From contig NZ_JAUALB010000015.1 of the NCBI RefSeq assembly GCF_030345795.1, positions 111,425-175,424 of the forward strand: 64,000 nucleotides of DNA, in the 5' to 3' direction. Source of the DNA: Micromonospora sp. WMMA1363. Its GTDB lineage: Bacteria > Actinomycetota > Actinomycetes > Mycobacteriales > Micromonosporaceae. Positions 1 through 9,066 of this stretch are shown here, piece by piece; positions within the stretch are counted from its first letter, which is position 1; every line of letters begins with the position of its first letter. Both the position numbers and the translations under genes were made by a program. Below the pieces are notes generated by a model that was not told where the DNA came from, did not search any database, and was given only the letters and a program-made list of their open reading frames with translations.

Positions 1-873
1 TGCACGTGCCCAGGCATCGGTTACCACCCGCACCGAACAGCCGGCCAATTCCGCGCTACGGGCCCGGCCCGGCATGCCATCCCGGCCCGACTGCCAGTTT
101 GCGTCGACCGCGAGCACACCCCACACCCGGCGGGTCTCTACTGGGGGCCGCCCGCGACGGGTGGCCCGGGCGGTCGCATCCCGAGCCAGCACGTCGGCCA
201 GCAACTCCACCGCCCTGGCCAGACGCGACCCGGTCGGGTAGCCGTTGATCACCGCCCGTAGCCGATCTACCCACTCGGCCAACTCATCGACGCGCCGTTC
301 CGCTATGGCCACCTTCGTCATCTGTGCGAACTCGTCGGCGACTTGAGCAGCCTCGGCGGCGTCGGCGCGCTCTTGGGCCACGCGGGCCTCGGCCAGCCAC
401 GAGTAGCCGCACAACCAGCACGCCGGCACCGGATCTGGCTCACCGCACGCCGCACAGCTCGCCGGCTCACCACCATCGTCGAGACGCTCGCGTAGCTCGG
501 CGATCAAGCGGCGACGCTCGAAGGCCTCTCGGCGGGCGACGCGGCCGCGCCAGCACGGGATACACAGCGGATCCGACTCGTCGTTGTCACGGGGCAAACC
601 CTGTCGGTCTACACCTGCGGCCGCGCATGAGATGCACGGCACCTGCAGCCCGGTCGGGTAGACCGGTCGCCGGTGGCCACCAGGCCCGCTCACCAGACGG
701 ACCTGGCCCGCCGAGGTGGTCTCTAGCAGTCGCTGTGGATCGATCATGTGCACCCGGCAGCGCGCCTGGCCAGGCACCACAAGCACCGGCGAATCCGACG
801 CGGTGTAGCAGTCGGGGCAGTACCCAAGCGCCGCCACCCGCGCAGGATCCAGATGGGGGCCTACCGCGATCAT
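1..873 (-). CDS. Cysteine-rich putative zinc-binding protein, 3' end beyond the window
   Basis: An uninterrupted leftward frame of 291 codons begins at ATG 873 and is still open at base 1, so the product is at least 291 residues. It carries several CxxC knuckles: YCPDC near residue 20, CISC near 80, CIPCW near 100 and a CAACG...CWLCGY pair near 133-147, which suggests two or more structural zinc sites. An Ala/Glu-rich, probably helical stretch follows (residues ~150-215), then a stretch that could be a helix-turn-helix (ELAGCSVRVV). I do not recognise the family. Position next to a palindrome-rich non-coding region makes a plasmid replication or regulatory protein possible, but this is inference. 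The start is the first ATG of the frame and lacks an obvious Shine-Dalgarno. Confidence 0.6.
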   Translation of the reverse strand, partial: MIAVGPHLDPARVAALGYCPDCYTASDSPVLVVPGQARCRVHMIDPQRLLETTSAGQVRLVSGPGGHRRPVYPTGLQVPCISCAAAGVDRQGLPRDNDESDPLCIPCWRGRVARREAFERRRLIAELRERLDDGGEPASCAACGEPDPVPACWLCGYSWLAEARVAQERADAAEAAQVADEFAQMTKVAIAERRVDELAEWVDRLRAVINGYPTGSRLARAVELLADVLARDATARATRRGRPPVETRRVWGVLAVDANWQSGRDGMPGRARSAELAGCSVRVVTDAWARA

Positions 874-1030
874 CGCAGTACCACCGCAAACCAGATAAGT
901 CCACGGTGTGCCCGCTGAATAACCGCAGCCTGAGCTGCAGAAACGAGGAATGAGGCTGGGCGCGAGATGGCGTCGCTACGACACGCAGAACGCAAGTTCA
1001 AAGACAATGCTGCACCCAGCCCGAAGGTGG

Positions 1031-1116
1031 ATGCTATGATTACCTCCGAGCTTGTGGAGCCTCAAACCCTGTTCCTGCGGCCAAACAGTCAGGGGTTTGA
1101 GGCTCGCTCTTTTTCT
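1031..1116 (+). terminator. Strong intrinsic terminator, possibly ending a short RNA
   Basis: A 13-bp perfect stem (GAGCCTCAAACCC at 1057-1069 against GGGTTTGAGGCTC at 1093-1105) is followed by a T-rich tail at 1108-1116. No plus-strand gene ends here. A TATGAT box at 1035-1040 lies about 20 bp before the stem, so a transcript of roughly 70 nt is possible; the -35 region is weak. If the gene at 1-873 is transcribed from beyond 1116, this RNA would be antisense to its leader. Confidence 0.6.
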
Positions 1117-1157
1117 GGAGTTTGGGGTTAAGCGGAAGCGCTCCTCAAGATCAAGTC

Positions 1158-1299
1158 CTTAGTTCATAACCCGTGGATCTTACGTCTACCGACACACTCT
1201 ATGGGTCATCTACACGCTCCATCGAAGCCTTCTCGTATGAACTAAGCCTCAGTTGTCGCCAAAAAGGACAAACTGGATCCCTTGCGTAGCAAGGGATCC
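1158..1299. repeat. Inverted repeat plus perfect palindrome in non-coding DNA
   Basis: CTTAGTTCATA at 1158-1168 is matched by its reverse complement at 1236-1246. Just downstream, 1275-1299 is a perfect hairpin: GGATCCCTTGC, loop GTA, GCAAGGGATCC. Neither is followed by a T-tract, so they are not obvious terminators. They could be operator, origin or old IS-end sequences. Confidence 0.5.
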
Positions 1300-1902
1300 A
1301 GGCGGGGACAGCATGACAGGCAAGCATTTGGTCACCCGCAGTAACTTCCCGATCGGCGGAAGGTGCTTAGCCAGGTCGACCGGTGAAGACAGCCCGCCGT
1401 CGACCCCGACGGCCAGGGGTAGGACACGAACCGAAGCCACCGGCCAGATCTGGGATATGCAATAATTGCACCCTTCAGAAATTGGGTTTTTTGTATACTT
1501 TGTACTGATTTGCCCAGACCGCACGTGAGGCGGATCCCCGCAAGTTCGGGACGTAAAGACAAGCCCCTGGTCGGGATGATGGTCGGACCGTGCTAGTACT
1601 ACATCTGCTACGCGCCCCGGCGGGCCTTTCTGGCCACCCCAGCCTCGCGCTGGCCGCCGTCCCGGCCGGGCAGACGGCAGTGCTCGCGCGCCCTACCACC
1701 CGGCCGAGGCCGGCCACCGCGGCGTGGTGGTCTCCCACCGCGATGGCGCCGAGCTCGTCCTGACTGGCCTAATCGAGAAGCCATCCCAGGAGCGGGCGCG
1801 GGAGCTGGAGGACGAGCACGGCGCGTCAAGCCTGTGGCTGCTTGAGGGCCGCGCCCGGCTGAGAGAGTGTTGTGCTACCGACCGACTACCTGGGGTAACC
1901 GG
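1300..1902 (+). other. Unassigned stretch with a short open-frame fragment cut by IS5
   Basis: No gene is recognised. On the plus strand a frame stays open from about 1620 to the IS5 end at 1902 and would encode VVVSHRDGAELVLTGLIE followed by a Glu/Arg-rich segment and WLLEGRARLREC. It looks like the interior of a protein cut by the IS, but I cannot name it and no start is evident. Confidence 0.25.
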
Positions 1903-2859
1903 GAGGGTCATTCAAAACCCGGGTGCGGCGGTTCTGAAGATCTCCAGGGCGGTGGCGGTGCGTAACACGTCGGGGAAGTCGGTCATGATCCGGTGGTAGC
2001 CGGTCTTGAGGATCTTCCAGTTCTTCAGATGACTGATGGCGCGTTCGACGGCGGCGCGGAGCCGGTTGACGCTGTAGTTGTACGCCTTTTGCTGGGCGGT
2101 CAGTTCCCCACCGGGTGGTTTCTTGTGCGGGGTGATCGGGCCGGTGCCCTGGTAGCCGCCGTCGCCGATCATGCCTGGTCCGTCGGTGAGGTGGCTGGCC
2201 CAGCGTTCGGCGATGCCGGAGATGAAGAACGCCGCCGCGTCGTGGCGGGCGCCGTTGACGGGTTCGCCGACGTCGGCGACGCGGCCATCGAGGTTGGCGA
2301 TGACCTGCACGTTCTGCCCTGACAGGTGTTTCTTGCCGGAGAACAGTCCGTGGTAGGACTCGCGTTCGCCGACCGGGGCGACGAACCCGTCAACCAGCAC
2401 ACCGTCACGGCGGGTCTGCTCCAGGCGCTGGTCGACCTCAGGACGGGTGACCCAGCGCAGGATCGGCTGCAGGATCTGGTGATAGCGGGTGATCGTGGCC
2501 TGCGAACAGCCGAACACCTCGCCGAGGACCTCGTCGGGCATGTTGTGCCGGAGTCCGAACAGCACCGCGATCACCGCCGTGGCCAGCGGCAACACGTGCG
2601 GACGCCCGACCGGCGGCTTCTCCCACTCATCGCCCACGATCTCGCGAACCCGGCCGATCAGGTCAGCGAGCCGGTCCGTCGGGAGTCCTGTCATACTTTC
2701 ACAGCGCAGCGGCTGACCCTCGATCAACTTCCACACAAAGCTGATCTATCGGATCCCAGCCGCTGCGTCTACTCCGGACAGTCAACCCGGGTCACGGGCA
2801 CCCTCGAACCTCACTCAACGTGACATCCATGGGCGTCGACCGAGTTTTGAATGGCCCTC
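1903..2859 (-). mobile_element. IS5-family element, copy 1 (957 bp)
   Basis: Ends are 20-bp imperfect inverted repeats (18/20 match): GAGGGTCATTCAAAACCCGG at 1903 and the complement of GAGGGCCATTCAAAACTCGG at 2859. The same element occurs inverted at 36263-38892; subtracting the IS4 inserted there gives exactly 957 bp for both. The flanking triplets of this copy do not match (CGG/CAG), so one flank has probably been rearranged. Confidence 0.92.
1912..2736 (-). CDS. IS5-family transposase, DDE_Tnp_4 type (274 aa)
   Basis: Intact transposase that catalyses cut-and-paste movement of the surrounding IS. An N-terminal helix-turn-helix is followed by the RNase-H-like catalytic domain; DGFVAPVGE probably holds the first catalytic Asp, and GDGGYQGTGPITPHKKP and the terminal AVERAISHLKNWKIL are the typical DDE_4 landmarks. 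The protein is identical to that at 38059-38883. A second in-frame ATG lies 14 codons in (MTGLPTDRL) and may be the real start. Confidence 0.9.
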   Translation of the reverse strand: MWKLIEGQPLRCESMTGLPTDRLADLIGRVREIVGDEWEKPPVGRPHVLPLATAVIAVLFGLRHNMPDEVLGEVFGCSQATITRYHQILQPILRWVTRPEVDQRLEQTRRDGVLVDGFVAPVGERESYHGLFSGKKHLSGQNVQVIANLDGRVADVGEPVNGARHDAAAFFISGIAERWASHLTDGPGMIGDGGYQGTGPITPHKKPPGGELTAQQKAYNYSVNRLRAAVERAISHLKNWKILKTGYHRIMTDFPDVLRTATALEIFRTAAPGF

Positions 2860-3083
2860 CAGCTGTGGAAGCCTCGTAATTCAAAGGAATCCGGCGTGTT
2901 GCTCACGCCAGGAATAGGTCATCCCCACCAAGATCGTGTGTTTGTGGACAACATGAATACTGGCGGGGATGACCGGCATGGGTTCACATCCTGCCGCCTC
3001 CGGCGTGTCCTGCCGGGTTGCGGCACGTCTGACCGGCATTCTCGACCGGCCCTGAACGAGATCATCTTCGATGGAAGCCGGCC

Positions 3084-3178
3084 GGTGCCTGTCCCTCACG
3101 CACGTCCGATCACCTTGACCGCCGCCGAACGACACAGGCTCACCGCTCTGGCCTACTCCCACACCACCGCATATCAGA
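3084..3178 (+). pseudogene. IS630-family transposase, N-terminal fragment
   Basis: The frame reads RPITLTAAERHRLTALAYSH then TTAYQR, the characteristic beginning of actinobacterial IS630 transposases, and is broken after about 30 residues where another sequence joins. The preceding 2860-3083 contains no gene I can support. Confidence 0.5.
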
Positions 3179-3193
3179 GGGCGGTTCGGAGTG

Positions 3194-3400
3194 TTAGGTC
3201 CGTTTCTGGGTGAGGGTGAATACTCCGGGTTCGTCTTCGGTGAGGACCTGGCGGTTGACCATGCGTTTCAGCTTCGCGCGGGTGCCCTCGACGTTCTTCG
3301 GTGAGGGTTCGACGCCGAGTGCGAGGCAGATGCCTTTGGCGCGCATGCCGGCGGGTGCGGTGCCGAGGACATGCAGGATCTGCTGGTAGGGCCCGCTGGC
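3194..3400 (-). pseudogene. C-terminal fragment of an unknown protein
   Basis: A leftward frame from the ISL3 border to a stop at 3194 encodes PYQQILHVLGTAPAGMRAK, then a predicted winged-helix-like segment (ALGVEPSPKNVEGTRAKLKR, QVLTEDEPGVFTLTQ). Its 5' part has been removed by the ISL3 element. It resembles the tails of actinobacterial DNA-binding hypotheticals; no function is assigned. Confidence 0.4.
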
Positions 3401-5061
3401 GGGACTGTACAAATAACGGCCCTGTCTCACTTTCGGTGGTGACGGTGGGTGCTGTTATCCGAGGAGGATGCGGTGGCGGAGCAGGGTGAAGCCTGCTCGT
3501 CCGTGCATTTGACGTGCGATTCGTTTGGTCTTGGTGTTGACGCCTTCGGTGGGGCCGTTGCTGTAGGGGAGCGTGAGCGCGGCGTTCACGGCGTCGCGGT
3601 CGCGTTCCAGGCCTCGGGTGAAGGCGTGCAGATGAGGTAGATCGACCGTGCGAACCTGCAGGATCCAGTGCGAGAGCCGGTCGGTGTTTGCGGGTTGAGG
3701 CGTCAGGAGCTCGGCGAAGCGTCCGACAGCGGCGGCGAGTTGGGTCATCTCTGGGCAGGCTGCGGTGAGCCGTGCCAGTAGATCTCGGCGCTCGGGTTTG
3801 AGGTTGTCGGGTCTGGTGAGGATCATCCGGGCGAGGCGGCGTGGGGAGATGTGGCTGCGGTCGGCGTCCGCGCGGCCTTGGTTGATGTACTTGTGCAGGA
3901 GGTTGAGGCAGCCGGTGAAGCCGAGGGTCTTGATCTCGTCGAAGAGGTGCTTGACGCCGACGCTGGGGTCCTCGGCTCGACGTTTGCGTAGGTGTTCGCG
4001 GTAGGGGTCGACGAGGCTGGCACGGTATTTGGGGACGCGGAGCATCCGCTCGGGCCGGTCGGCTCGCGCGTAGCGCTTGACGGTGTTCAGGGCCAACTGC
4101 AGACGGCGGGCGCACTCCAGCAGGCCCACGCCTTGGTCGAGCAGGTCATGGACCTGGTGCCAGCGTTGCTGGGTCGTCCGCGCGCGGGGGCCGTCGTAGA
4201 TGGGTGCGTCCAGGACGGGGGCCCAGCAGGTACTGTGCGCCTTCACCTCGCTGAGGGCGGCTTCACAGAGGTTGTGCCACAGGTGCCACCGGTCTGCGAC
4301 CTGCACCGCGTCGGGCAGGGCGCGGCGAATGGCCTCGGCGTAGGTCGCCGAGCCGTCGCGGCATACGACCTCGACGCCGGGATGTGCGCGTAACCACGCT
4401 TCGAGGGTGTCGGCGGTGCGGTCGGGTAGCACGTCGATCCGCTCATGGGTCTCGGCGTCGATCACCACGGTGGCGTAGCGGTGCCGCCGGCGTAGAGCGA
4501 AATCGTCAACGCCGATCACCCGAGGCGTCCGCTCATTGGGCAGCGGGATGCACAGCAGGGCGCGTAGAGCCGTGTGACGGGACAGGCCCATGGCGAGTAT
4601 CGCCAGCAGACGCGACCCTGCCCGGCCCGCTAACTCCTTGACGACGGCTTTGACCTGCCTGTTCAAACGGGCTGTGCGGCGCTGGTATCGCTCCAGCACC
4701 CCGGGAACCTGTTCACGGAAGGTGTGGCGGCAGCCGCGCGTGGGGCACACCAGACGCCGCACCCGCACACGGACCACCACCCGGCGCCCGTCGACCGGAA
4801 CGTCGGCGACCGTCCGCCAGTGATAGCCGTGCACCCGTCCGGACGAGGCCCCGCACCTCGGGCAGACCGCAGTGTCACGCGGCGTCCGGGCCCGCACCAC
4901 GATCCGCTCACCCTCGTCGGTCACGTCCTCGATGACCAGCGGGGACAGCCCCGAGAACACCGTCCGTACAAGTCTGTTGACATCCTCCACATAGGAACAA
5001 CGACACCCGCCACCCTCCGTCACCACCGAAAGTGAGACAGGGCCGCTATTTGTACAGTCCC
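3401..5061 (-). mobile_element. ISL3-family element (1661 bp)
   Basis: Both ends begin GGGACTGTACAAATA, then A or G, then CGGCCC, followed by an inverted repeat running through CTGTCTCACTTTCGGTGG. The right end abuts a truncated ISKra4, so no target duplication can be checked. The outermost 19 bases of the left end are the same as the left end of the IS256 elements in this window. Confidence 0.85.
3455..5026 (-). CDS. ISL3-family transposase (523 aa)
   Basis: Full-length ISL3 transposase. An N-terminal zinc-binding domain (CPRCG at ~57, CPTRGC at ~94) is followed by a helix-turn-helix and the DDE_Tnp_ISL3 domain with GVDDFALRRRHRYATVVID and DRWHLWHNL motifs, the family signatures around the catalytic aspartates, and a late YSNGPTEGVNTKTK block around the catalytic Glu. 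No frameshift is visible. It probably starts at the internal ATG/GTG near 5026, close to the inverted repeat. Confidence 0.92.
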   Translation of the reverse strand: MVTEGGGCRCSYVEDVNRLVRTVFSGLSPLVIEDVTDEGERIVVRARTPRDTAVCPRCGASSGRVHGYHWRTVADVPVDGRRVVVRVRVRRLVCPTRGCRHTFREQVPGVLERYQRRTARLNRQVKAVVKELAGRAGSRLLAILAMGLSRHTALRALLCIPLPNERTPRVIGVDDFALRRRHRYATVVIDAETHERIDVLPDRTADTLEAWLRAHPGVEVVCRDGSATYAEAIRRALPDAVQVADRWHLWHNLCEAALSEVKAHSTCWAPVLDAPIYDGPRARTTQQRWHQVHDLLDQGVGLLECARRLQLALNTVKRYARADRPERMLRVPKYRASLVDPYREHLRKRRAEDPSVGVKHLFDEIKTLGFTGCLNLLHKYINQGRADADRSHISPRRLARMILTRPDNLKPERRDLLARLTAACPEMTQLAAAVGRFAELLTPQPANTDRLSHWILQVRTVDLPHLHAFTRGLERDRDAVNAALTLPYSNGPTEGVNTKTKRIARQMHGRAGFTLLRHRILLG

Positions 5062-6545
5062 CCGCCGAGGTAGCGGCTGTTGTGGATGCGTTGTTGTTCC
5101 TGGGCCAGGTGCCAGGTCCAGTACTGGTCGAAGTCGCCGTTGCTGATCAGGGTGCGGAGTTTGAGGATTGCTTCGGCGCCGTCGAGGCCCCAGCGAGCGC
5201 CGGTGACGTCCATACGATCTTTGACCAGGTGGCGGCAGGCGCCTTCGATCACCCCGGTGGCGATCGGCCACCCGTTGGCCAGCGCGGTCGGGTAGTCCAG
5301 GTACGGTTTTTTGGCCAGCAGGTAGGCGGCGGCGACATCGGCGGGTTTGCGTTTGCCGGGGTCCAGGCCGTGGTAGGTGGCCTTGCGTCGGATGGCTGCG
5401 GCGACTATGCCGGCCCGTCCGGCCAACACCTGCCGGGCCTGGGCGCGGACCCACCGTTCGGCGTTCGGGTCGCCCTCCGGGTGGAAACACCAGGTGGCCT
5501 TCCAGAGGTACTCGATGACGTGGATGAAGTCCACAACAACCGGCAAGGTGATCTTGCGGGTTTTGGCCTCGGCGTGGATCCGGTCGATCTGGTGGGTGTT
5601 GCCGTCGACCAGGGCGATCCAGGTCCGAGCGTGGTCGGGGTCGCGGCGGTCGGCCTCGGCGAACCCGGCGGCGATCACCGCCGCGGCGTCGTCGGTCACG
5701 CTGGCGTGCAGCCACTTGCCGGAGGTGACCGGCGCCGGGGTAGCAGTTTGGGCCGCTTCGGGGTCCTCGGGCAGGATGTCGGCGATGGTGCGCGGCTTGC
5801 CGGTCACGTCGAAGACCGCGGCGACCTCGCACATCCGCTTGCGGTTGCGTTTCTCGCCCTTGGACCGGCGGCCGGCCAGTTTCTGGCTGACCGCGGCCTT
5901 GGCGGTGCCCGCGCGGAGCCCGTCGGGGCGCATCACCACCCCTTTGGCGTCGAAGGACAACGCCAGCACATCATCATCGGCCGACCAGTCCGGGGCGTGG
6001 GCGGTGTAGAAGGCATCCACATCTATCGCCGCTGCGGCGGCCAACGCCTCGACCTGCCGTTTCCCGATACGCACCGTGGTGGCCCGCTCAATCGCGGCCG
6101 CCGCGTCGGTGAACGAGCCGCGGGCCGCCTCGGCCGCGGCCAACCGGCGCAGTCCATGCGAGTGCTTCTCCACGGGCAGGTTCAACACCGCGTCCGCCGG
6201 GTTCAGATCGGCCCGCGCCCGCGCCCGGTAGGCGATACGCGTCACCACCACCTCACCGAACCGGGTGGCCAGCGTCCGCTGCCGCCCCCGCTCGGCCCAC
6301 CCCCGCAGATGGCTATCGGCGTCGGTCACCTCGTCGAGCCGTTCCTCCCGACTGGCACGAAGATCCAGACTGTCCTGCAACAACTGACACAGCAACCGCA
6401 TGCCATCGGTATGCAGCCGCTCCTCCAGTTCGGCGTGAGTCATCCCCGCCGCATGCTCACCGGACAGGAAGTCCACCATCGCGCCGAACCGCACGGATGA
6501 GCCGGCGAAAGCATCGTCCGCCGTCTCGGATGCGTACTCTTGCAC
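5046..6545 (-). CDS. ISKra4-family transposase, altered C-terminus
   Basis: UPF0236/ISKra4 transposase. Motifs: LSFDAKGVVMRPDG (catalytic Asp), ALVDGNTHQID (second Asp), VVDFIHVIEYLWKA and GVIEGACRHLVKDRM (Glu region). The start GTG at 6545 is chosen because GAGGGAG lies 5-6 nt upstream; the frame is open further but lacks a better site. The last residues read GGLYK rather than GAIPQ because the stop codon is supplied by the neighbouring ISL3 end; the catalytic core is unaffected. Confidence 0.85.
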   Translation of the reverse strand: MQEYASETADDAFAGSSVRFGAMVDFLSGEHAAGMTHAELEERLHTDGMRLLCQLLQDSLDLRASREERLDEVTDADSHLRGWAERGRQRTLATRFGEVVVTRIAYRARARADLNPADAVLNLPVEKHSHGLRRLAAAEAARGSFTDAAAAIERATTVRIGKRQVEALAAAAAIDVDAFYTAHAPDWSADDDVLALSFDAKGVVMRPDGLRAGTAKAAVSQKLAGRRSKGEKRNRKRMCEVAAVFDVTGKPRTIADILPEDPEAAQTATPAPVTSGKWLHASVTDDAAAVIAAGFAEADRRDPDHARTWIALVDGNTHQIDRIHAEAKTRKITLPVVVDFIHVIEYLWKATWCFHPEGDPNAERWVRAQARQVLAGRAGIVAAAIRRKATYHGLDPGKRKPADVAAAYLLAKKPYLDYPTALANGWPIATGVIEGACRHLVKDRMDVTGARWGLDGAEAILKLRTLISNGDFDQYWTWHLAQEQQRIHNSRYLGGGLYK

Positions 6546-6677
6546 CGGGCTCCCTCTTTGCTGATGTTCGTGTCTCGCAACCGACGAACATAGCGGGAGG
6601 ATCCCTTTCACCATCACAACCAGTAACACATCCCCAGGCCACACAGCGTGTCGCCGCACCTCACCAGAGCCGCACCC
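5062..6677 (-). mobile_element. ISKra4-family element, copy 1, left end truncated
   Basis: Identical over its length to copies at 19046-20703 and 48444-50101 but lacks about 42 bp of its left end, replaced by the ISL3 terminus. The right end (GCCGCACCC) is intact and is followed by TATTTGTACAGTCCC, the same end sequence that precedes the left border. This suggests insertion into an ISL3/IS256-type terminus followed by loss of one ISKra4 end. Confidence 0.85.
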
Positions 6678-6689
6678 TATTTGTACAGT

Positions 6690-7371
6690 CCCGGCTTCCG
6701 GCGTATTCCGGTCGGCCCCCTCGGATGTCCGTCAAAACGGGGTAGGCCCGGGTTGTGCGGCCGCACGCCGAAGCGGTGGCGCACCACGACCGTGCCCGAC
6801 CCGGGGGCGGCGTTGTCGGCGGACCTGATCCGCCGGGACTTCGACGTCGCCGCCGGCCGGGTCGACACCCGCTGGTGCGGCGACATCACCTACATCCACA
6901 CGTGGGAGGGCTGGCTGTACCTCGCCACCGTCATCGACATCGCCTCACGCCGGGTTGTGGGCTGGGCGACCGCCGACCACCTACGGACCGATCTGCCCGC
7001 TCAGGCGTTGTCCAACGCGATCGCCGTCCGACGCCCGACCGGGCCGGTGATCTTCCACAGCGACCGGGGTTGCCAGTACACGAGTGCGCAGTACGCCCGG
7101 CTGGCCGACCGCAACGGGGTGCGGTTGTCGGTCGGTGGGCGGGGTCAGTGCTGGGACAACGCCGTCGCGGAGTCGTTCTTCGCCACGATCAAGACCGAAC
7201 TGCTCGACCGGAGGGCGTGGCCGACCCGGGCCGCCGCCCGTGCGGCGATCTTCGAGTGGATCGAGGGGTGGTACAACACCCGCCGCCGGCCATTCCACCC
7301 TGGACTACATGAGCCCGGCCGAGTATGAGGCGACGGCCTATTCCCGCAGGCCAACGAGCAAGGTAGCGTGA
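6690..7371 (+). pseudogene. IS3-family OrfB fragment with frameshift
   Basis: Encodes the rve integrase core: TRWCGDITYIHTWEGWLYLA (first Asp), VIFHSDRGCQYTS (second Asp), NAVAESFFATIKTEL (Glu). The N-terminal half and OrfA are missing. Near 7292 an extra C (CGGCCATTCC where CGGCATTCC is expected) shifts the frame; the natural tail HSTLDYMSPAEYEATA continues in the next frame to 7371. The IS end TGTCCGTCAAACCGGGTCA follows at about 7389. Confidence 0.8.
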
Positions 7372-7402
7372 GATCAACTTACCGACCCTGTCCGTCAAAC
7401 CG

Positions 7403-7973
7403 GGTCAACCCCAGTCCGGACATTCTCGCGAATGGCGGCGAGGGTGGCCAGCAGGCCGGGGTGAGCACGCAGGCAGCTGGTGTCGTGTTCCCGGCCGGGG
7501 CGTACAGGGGAGGTCCATAGCGGCCAGCCATCCGGTGCGGTCAGGACCTGGATGTTGCCGCCGTGGTTCTTGTGCTTCTTCGACCACCACAGGTCGACGC
7601 CCGGCGTGGGTCCCGGGGTGGCGATCCGATCAGTCTCGATCAGGGTTCCGTCGAGCAGGACGTAGTCGTAGCCGGCGGCCTTCGCGGCCAGCAGCACGCC
7701 GTGCAGGCCGGGAGCCTGGGCAGCCAGGACCGCGATGGCCTCGTGCAGGTTGTCGTAGCCGGTGGACAGGCTGATCGTGTTGTCGCGGGCCAGCTGGCTC
7801 ATCCGGGTGCCGTCGAGCAGCCAGCGCAGGACCAGCACAGCCTGCCGGAAGCAGGTCAGCGCCCGCCGCCCTTGCCGGGTACCGCGCCGGAGACGTTCGG
7901 CGTGCAGCAGTCCAGAGAGGTAAAGCACGGTCTTGTCGCGTACCGGCAACGTGGCGGTATAGGTGATACTCAT
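7403..7973 (-). pseudogene. IS5-family transposase, C-terminus missing
   Basis: N-terminal two thirds of an IS5/DDE_4 transposase: MSITYTATLPVRDKTVLYLS, helix-turn-helix (TISLSTGYDNLHEAI), YVLLDGTLIETDRI (first Asp), WWSKKHKNHGGNIQVL. The frame is cut at LAAIREN where the IS3 right end joins, so the last catalytic region is lost. Confidence 0.8.
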
Positions 7974-8131
7974 GGGCGGCGCGGAACTCCGGAGTGAGTG
8001 GTCTGTGAGAGGAACACTTCGTACCGGCGTTCCGCGCCTTCACTGGCTCATCCCGGCCCATCAGGCGTTTCCCGTATATCTCGGGCACCTCGAACATCGC
8101 GCCCCGTAATCAGAGCCTTACCCGGAAAGGC

Positions 8132-8356
8132 TCAGTCTCTATGCGGCATTCCCGGATGAGTGTCGAGCACCCTAAATCCTATCTCCTCAAACACGGCAGC
8201 TAGCACCTCGACGCACCTATGTTTTTCAGGATTCAGTTCGGGATTTACCACGTCCATGAGATCTATATACAGTACATAGCCTTGCTCTCTAGCAAGCGCA
8301 ACAAGCGCTTCGACTTCGAAGTCCCAAAACCTTCTTTTTGTGAAGGAGTGTGCCAT
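8132..8356 (-). CDS. Small hypothetical protein (74 aa)
   Basis: A leftward frame in a stretch with lower GC than the flanking ISs. The product FEVEALVALAREQGYVLYID, then LMDVVNPELNPEKHRCVEVL and a hydrophobic-acidic end looks protein-like (alternating helix/strand), but no family is recognised and the N-terminus (MAHSFTKRRFWDF) may be chimeric. It could be a remnant of resident DNA between ISs. 8357-8633 contains no gene I can support. Confidence 0.35.
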   Translation of the reverse strand: MAHSFTKRRFWDFEVEALVALAREQGYVLYIDLMDVVNPELNPEKHRCVEVLAAVFEEIGFRVLDTHPGMPHRD

Positions 8357-8633
8357 TTGATCGCCTTGGTGGTAACTGACAGCTCAGTGTCAACTGCTTA
8401 AGTGCAGATCCGGGACGCCACCGTCCCGGCAGTCGGCTTGTGCATGCTCGCCAAGCCACCCCACTTTCCCATGCCATCCTCGATTCGTCAGAGGGTTTTG
8501 ATCCCTCGCCGTCCGTTTCGGTTTGACCGTTTTGTCCCACGCGGTTGGGGGTCGGGGTCGGCGCGTGTCGCTGCGCGGGCGCCGGTTCTCCAGGTCCGGG
8601 TGGTTTCTCTGCTGGTAGGGCCGGGGGGACGGG

Positions 8634-8818
8634 TCAGGTCGGCGGGGGTATCAGGCCTAGGCGGTGCCAGCAGAGTTGGAACGCCTCAGCCCAGGGCCAG
8701 GTGTCGGGGATGGACAGGATCTTCCGGCGGGCGTGGCTGGCCAGCTTGGCGGGTAGGTGCAGCAGCCGGTAGCGCAGGGTGCCGGGTTCGGCGTCGGCGA
8801 GGTCGGGCTGGTCGTGCA
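8634..8818 (-). pseudogene. IS1380 transposase, C-terminal piece (split gene)
   Basis: Reads DQPDLADAEPGTLRYRLLHL, PAKLASHARRKILSIPDTWP, WAEAFQLCWHRLGL and a stop, the standard IS1380 C-terminus. It continues in frame, across the Tn3 element and one copy of the duplicated GTGCA, with the piece at 14083-14180 (ending ...TRLLGLH). Further pieces of the same gene lie at 15560-15722 and 18357-18947. Confidence 0.85.
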
Positions 8819-9066
8819 GGCCCCGCGCTTGGGTAGCTGTCACCAGCCCCAAAGTTACTGACCGGTAGGATTCCGGGTTTTACGTCGACCGGTCCTGGCA
8901 CTCACACGGCGGCTCATCATGAGCGATGAAGATACTGCCGGCCCCTCGGATTGCAGGGCTGTGACCTGCGGTTTTAGTAGTCGCGGAAAAATCAACGGAT
9001 TTGGCTGACCTGCGGAAACGCGGGGATGTTGGAGGCGTCCTCGCTGGTTGCCCTCGCTTGACCGCG

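Noticed and set aside
5082..6500. 472-codon frame opposite the ISKra4 transposase (also at the other two copies)
   Set aside because: Gly/Val/His-rich shadow of the transposase; present identically in every copy for that reason.
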